DNA of 7,887 nucleotides, taken from positions 1 to 7,887 of the forward strand of contig JAJPEA010000086.1 of assembly GCA_023252335.1 (NCBI GenBank), read 5' to 3'. The notes under the pieces were generated by a model. That model had not been told where the DNA came from and did not search any database. It saw only the letters and a list, made by a program, of their open reading frames with translations. This stretch comes from Nitrosotalea sp. GTDB lineage: Archaea; Thermoproteota; Nitrososphaeria; Nitrososphaerales; Nitrosopumilaceae. Below are positions 5,319 through 7,887 of this stretch, in pieces; the first letter of the stretch is position 1; every line of letters begins with the position of its first letter. A program made the position numbers and the translations under genes.

Positions 5319-6502
5319 TAAAAAATATCAGTTTGCTTTATGGTCCAGAACTAGATTATATTCAAAATACTAGTGTAAGAATTTCTGAAAAACATATCGA
5401 GAAAATAGGTACAAAACTCTCACCTAGTAAAGATGAAGCAGTCTTTGATGGTGAAGGTCTATTGATGATGCCTGGACTAATCAACTCACATACGCATATT
5501 GGGGATTCTATAGCAAAAGACATAGGAATAGATTCCAACGTTGAAGAAAAGATACATCCTGTTAGTGGATTTAAACAAAAAATCCTCAAAAATTCAGACA
5601 AATCACATCTAACAAGTTTTGTAAAAAATTCGTGTATCTCTATGGTTAAAAAAGGAATTACGTCATTTGTTGATTTTCGGGAGGGTGGTATTGAAGGAAT
5701 TAATCTATTAAAAAATGCCGCACTAGATATCTCGATAAGACCTATAATTTTAGGAAGAATTGAGTACTATCAGGACTTGAGATCCATCAAGAATGATATT
5801 CCTATTCCACAGCACAATAAATCATCCCTTCAAAGCCTTCTGATGGATTGTGATGGACTTGGCATTAGTGGGCCAAATGAGTTTAGTGATTCTGCATTAC
5901 GATATTTTGCAAAAACAAAAAAAATTCGTGCAATACATTCTGCTGAAACTGAGGAAAGTAATAACATATCAAGAAAAATATATGGAAAAACTGAGACTCG
6001 AAGAGCTTTACTTGCAAAACCAAATTTCTTGGTGCATATGACATATGCTTCAAAAAAAGATCTTGTGATGACAATCAAAAATGGAACAAGTATTGTGGTA
6101 TGCCCGCGAGCAAATGGATCTCTTGCAGAAGGTATTCCTGATGTATCTCTCATGCTTGATACGGGTTGTAACGTGGCAATTGGAACTGATAACATTATGA
6201 TAAATTCACCTGATATGTTCAGGGAGATGGATTATCTATGGAAAGTTTCAATGGGTATTACGAAGAAAAGACTCTTACCCAAAGATATACTCAAAATGGC
6301 TACTACAAACGCTTCAAAATTTTTAGGTGGTAAAGTTGGAATTATTCAAAATGGCAAAATAGCAGATTGTGTATTTATTGAAAAACATTCTATTGATCTT
6401 GAACCAATGCATAATCCTCATGCCTCGATCGTACAGAGAGCTTCAGAAAATGCGATAAAAGCAGTAATGTATGAAGGAGAACTAGTGCATGGAAAAATCT
6501 AG
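5312..6502 (+). CDS. Metal-dependent amidohydrolase/deaminase in the riboflavin operon
   Basis: Amidohydrolase-superfamily TIM-barrel enzyme of the SsnA/cytosine-deaminase/chlorohydrolase type (COG0402-like), 396 residues. The metal and catalytic set is complete: H60 and H62 (INSHTHIGDS), H209 with E212 (IHSAET, the H-x-x-E signature of deaminases), H242 (LVHMTYAS) and D293 (IGTDNIMINSP). N- and C-terminal beta strands (LIKNISLLYG at 2-11; GIIQNGKIADCVFIE at 343-357) form the usual composite domain. It starts inside arfA (7-base overlap), and arfC starts inside it (14-base overlap). This position implies a role between or beside those steps: hydrolysing the formyl group (the ArfB step, normally a creatininase-family enzyme) or deaminating the diaminopyrimidine. 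The fold and H-x-x-E motif favour deaminase. The specific function is inferred. Alternatives are an unrelated purine/pyrimidine salvage deaminase. Confidence 0.85.
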   Translation: MLIKNISLLYGPELDYIQNTSVRISEKHIEKIGTKLSPSKDEAVFDGEGLLMMPGLINSHTHIGDSIAKDIGIDSNVEEKIHPVSGFKQKILKNSDKSHLTSFVKNSCISMVKKGITSFVDFREGGIEGINLLKNAALDISIRPIILGRIEYYQDLRSIKNDIPIPQHNKSSLQSLLMDCDGLGISGPNEFSDSALRYFAKTKKIRAIHSAETEESNNISRKIYGKTETRRALLAKPNFLVHMTYASKKDLVMTIKNGTSIVVCPRANGSLAEGIPDVSLMLDTGCNVAIGTDNIMINSPDMFREMDYLWKVSMGITKKRLLPKDILKMATTNASKFLGGKVGIIQNGKIADCVFIEKHSIDLEPMHNPHASIVQRASENAIKAVMYEGELVHGKI

Positions 6503-7133
6503 ACCCTATGTAATACTTAGCGCTGCCATTAGCATCGATGGAAAGATAGCCACCCGCACTGGAAGATCAAATCTTTCATCTACAAAAGATTTGATAAGAA
6601 TGCATAATCTTCGGAAAAATGTCGATGCCATACTAGTAGGAAAAAATACTGTCAATATAGACAATCCACTACTTACTGTTAGATATGTGAAAGGAAAGAA
6701 TCCAATTCGTGTAATTCTTGATTCAAAAGGTAGTTTGTCTCTGAAATCAAAAGTAATCCTCACTGCAAAAAAAACTCCTACAATACTTGTTGTGTCTGAA
6801 AGTGCTCCACGGAATATGGAACGATTTATCGTAAAAGGTGTTGAAATTATCAGATGTGGGAGGAAAAAAATCGATATAAAAAGACTATTGAAGATACTTG
6901 GAGAAAAAGGAATCAAAAGAATTGTTGTGGAAGGTGGGGGTATCACTAACTGGTATTTTTTCAAAGAAAAACTAGTAGATGAAATCGTAATTACTATTAC
7001 GCCATATGTTCTAGGAGGTAGTGATGCAATTTCTTTAGTTGAGGGTATTGGATTTAGTAAGATATCTAATTCCTTTAAATTAAAACAAATCAAGAAATTG
7101 CAAAATGAAATAGTTTTACGTTATGTATCTTAA
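6489..7133 (+). CDS. arfC: 2,5-diamino-6-ribosylamino-4(3H)-pyrimidinone 5'-phosphate reductase
   Basis: ArfC (RibD C-terminal/DHFR-like fold) reduces the ribosyl side chain to ribityl with NAD(P)H. In the archaeal and fungal order this comes before deamination. The 214-residue protein is only the reductase; there is no fused CMP-deaminase-like domain as in bacterial RibD, so deamination must come from another protein. Motifs: AAISIDGKIATRTGRSNLSS (12-31), VDAILVGKNTVNIDNPLLTVR (45-65), NPIRVILDSKGSL (71-83), VVEGGGITNWYFFKEKLVDE (146-165) and ITPYVLGGSDA (170-180), matching Methanocaldococcus-type reductases. The start lies 14 bases inside the amidohydrolase gene. The TAA stop (7131-7133) shares bases with the stop of the convergent tfe gene. 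Confidence 0.93.
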   Translation: MEKSRPYVILSAAISIDGKIATRTGRSNLSSTKDLIRMHNLRKNVDAILVGKNTVNIDNPLLTVRYVKGKNPIRVILDSKGSLSLKSKVILTAKKTPTILVVSESAPRNMERFIVKGVEIIRCGRKKIDIKRLLKILGEKGIKRIVVEGGGITNWYFFKEKLVDEIVITITPYVLGGSDAISLVEGIGFSKISNSFKLKQIKKLQNEIVLRYVS

Positions 7134-7639
7134 TGTTTTAGATCATCACGTAGCTGATCTATTTTTCCTTGTAAAGCCTTTTTCAGCTTTTCATTTTTTG
7201 AAAGATTTACCAACTTTCCACAGGTAGGACATTTGAAGGACAAGTCAAGAGCCTTTTCAAAGGTCAGTTTTTGACAGTCTTCATTTCCACAATGGTAAAA
7301 ATCTGCAGAATTTTCATAATCTACTCTTTGTTGTAATCTTTCTACAATCTTTTTTTTCTGGTTTTCAATGAAATTATCTACTTCATCCTTTCTTGCTCTC
7401 CATCTGTAGACGAACCATCCTTTCTTCTCGTCTTTTACTCTTATTCCTGTTATCAGAGCCTTACCGAAAAGATCGTACAATACTTTTCTAACTATGTTTA
7501 TTCTCAGTCCTGTTGAGCTTGCTATTTCTTCATCTGTAGCATCTTCTGTATTAAGAAGAGAACGGGCAACTTTTAGATACTCATCTCCACCAATCAAGGC
7601 GGCAATTTTTACAAAAGGATCTTCATGTTCAACTGACAT
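7130..7639 (-). CDS. tfe: Transcription initiation factor TFE, alpha subunit
   Basis: TFE-alpha is the archaeal counterpart of the N-terminal half of eukaryotic TFIIE-alpha. It binds RNA polymerase near the clamp and stalk and helps open promoter DNA. The 169-residue protein has an extended winged helix at residues 7-82 (DPFVKIAALIGGDEYLKVAR, then DEEIASSTGLRINIVRKVLY and a GWFVYRW strand), a charged helical linker (83-110), and a zinc ribbon with C117/C122 and C137/C140 (HCGNEDC and FKCPTC). The acidic N-terminal tip is short. The ATG at 7639 is preceded by an AGGAGAG Shine-Dalgarno-like run. A trm56-like gene ends 66 bases upstream on the same strand. It converges on arfC; the stop is the complement of 7130-7132. 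Confidence 0.96.
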   Translation of the reverse strand: MSVEHEDPFVKIAALIGGDEYLKVARSLLNTEDATDEEIASSTGLRINIVRKVLYDLFGKALITGIRVKDEKKGWFVYRWRARKDEVDNFIENQKKKIVERLQQRVDYENSADFYHCGNEDCQKLTFEKALDLSFKCPTCGKLVNLSKNEKLKKALQGKIDQLRDDLKH

Positions 7640-7649
7640 TGTACATCTT

Positions 7650-7697
7650 CTCTCCTAATCTCATATTTAATCAAATGGTTTTAAACCTGTTTTTATA
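7650..7697 (-). promoter_or_regulatory. tfe upstream region: TATA candidates and Shine-Dalgarno
   Basis: Read on the minus strand, the 66-base gap holds three A/T boxes: TATAAAAA (7697-7690), TTTAAAA (7685-7679) and ATTAAATAT (7671-7663 region). The last is centred about 28 bases before the tfe ATG and would give a leaderless transcript. The first would give a leader of about 28 bases carrying AGGAGAG (7656-7650), 10 bases from the ATG. The Shine-Dalgarno suggests the gene can be translated from a leadered or polycistronic message. Confidence 0.4.
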
Positions 7698-7705
7698 CGA
7701 CTATT

Positions 7706-7887
7706 TCAATTAGCAGTTTTATCCATTACATTTTTTCCTTTTTTTGTTGGGATTATTTCTCGTTCTGCATTGGAATACTTTTTCTGTAGATATTCTCCCT
7801 GCGAAATTCTATCAAGTAGTATGGCAAGCGCTGAGATCTCTGAATGTGGTTGATTTCCAATTGCAATGTTGTAGTCAGCCATATCGT
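7706..7887 (-). CDS. trm56: tRNA (cytidine(56)-2'-O)-methyltransferase, C-terminal part (partial)
   Basis: The last 59 codons of a minus-strand gene whose 5' part lies beyond the window edge; the TGA stop is the complement of 7706-7708. The readable protein begins DMADYNIAIGNQPHSEISAL and ends NVMDKTAN. NIAIGNQPHSEISALAILLD closely resembles the C-terminal knot motif of archaeal Trm56, a SPOUT-family, SAM-dependent methylase that makes 2'-O-methylcytidine at position 56 in the tRNA T-loop. The following basic tail EREIIPTKKGKNVMD also suits the family ending. An ATG lies in frame near the edge, but the conserved motif follows too soon for it to be the true start. The gene is upstream of tfe in the same direction, 66 bases apart, a neighbour pair I recall from other archaea. 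Identification rests on one motif. Confidence 0.75.
   Translation of the reverse strand, partial: DMADYNIAIGNQPHSEISALAILLDRISQGEYLQKKYSNAEREIIPTKKGKNVMDKTAN

Noticed and set aside
6506..7093. Minus-strand open frame of 195 codons opposite arfC
   Set aside because: It is long only because A/T-rich arfC codons rarely give stops on the opposite strand. The product is Ile/Phe/Ser/Pro-rich with no domain, while the plus-strand frame matches ArfC throughout.

Overview
The window looks like a piece of an ammonia-oxidizing thaumarchaeon (Nitrosopumilales-like). The signs are archaeal/eukaryotic information-processing genes (ribosomal protein S19e, a PDCD5-family protein, transcription factor TFE, a Trm56-type tRNA methylase), the archaeal GTP cyclohydrolase III route to riboflavin, low GC with A/T-rich codons, very tight gene packing, and TATA boxes placed about 25-30 bases before start codons as in leaderless archaeal transcription. 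It also carries a reductase resembling the acryloyl-CoA reductase known from Nitrosopumilus. The assignment is inference from gene content; no rRNA is present.

Layout. (1) 25-763, plus strand: rps19e and a PDCD5-family gene, a pair often adjacent in archaea. (2) 807-2723, plus: an MDR-superfamily enoyl/acryloyl-CoA reductase behind a clear TATA box, then 12 bases later a CitE/HpcH-like CoA-ester lyase. This is probably a carbon-metabolism operon, and the reductase fits the 3-hydroxypropionate/4-hydroxybutyrate (HP/HB) CO2-fixation cycle. (3) 2805-7133, plus: a riboflavin cluster with riboflavin synthase, DHBP synthase (ribB), lumazine synthase (ribH), GTP cyclohydrolase IIa/III (arfA), a metal-dependent amidohydrolase/deaminase, and the diaminopyrimidine reductase (arfC). 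From ribB onward the genes are separated by 2 bases or overlap, so they should be one transcript. (4) 7130-7887, minus: tfe and, upstream of it, the 3' end of a trm56-like gene. The tfe and arfC stop codons share a four-base TTAA.

How the genes work together. ArfA opens GTP; ArfC reduces the ribosyl side chain; RibB supplies the four-carbon unit; RibH makes lumazine; riboflavin synthase dismutates it to riboflavin. Between ArfA and ArfC the archaeal pathway needs a deformylase (ArfB, normally of the creatininase family), and after ArfC it needs a deaminase and a phosphatase that have no well-established archaeal gene. No ArfB-like gene lies here. Instead an amidohydrolase with a full deaminase-type metal site sits exactly between arfA and arfC, overlapping both. 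It is the best candidate for an undescribed step and the most interesting item in the window.

A second unexplained signal lies just upstream of the ribB TATA box: two abutting 18-bp copies of a dyad (TTAC-N10-GTAA), an operator-like element that may regulate the riboflavin operon. No tRNA, rRNA, CRISPR, insertion sequence or integration scar was seen, and there is no gene-free stretch longer than about 80 bases.
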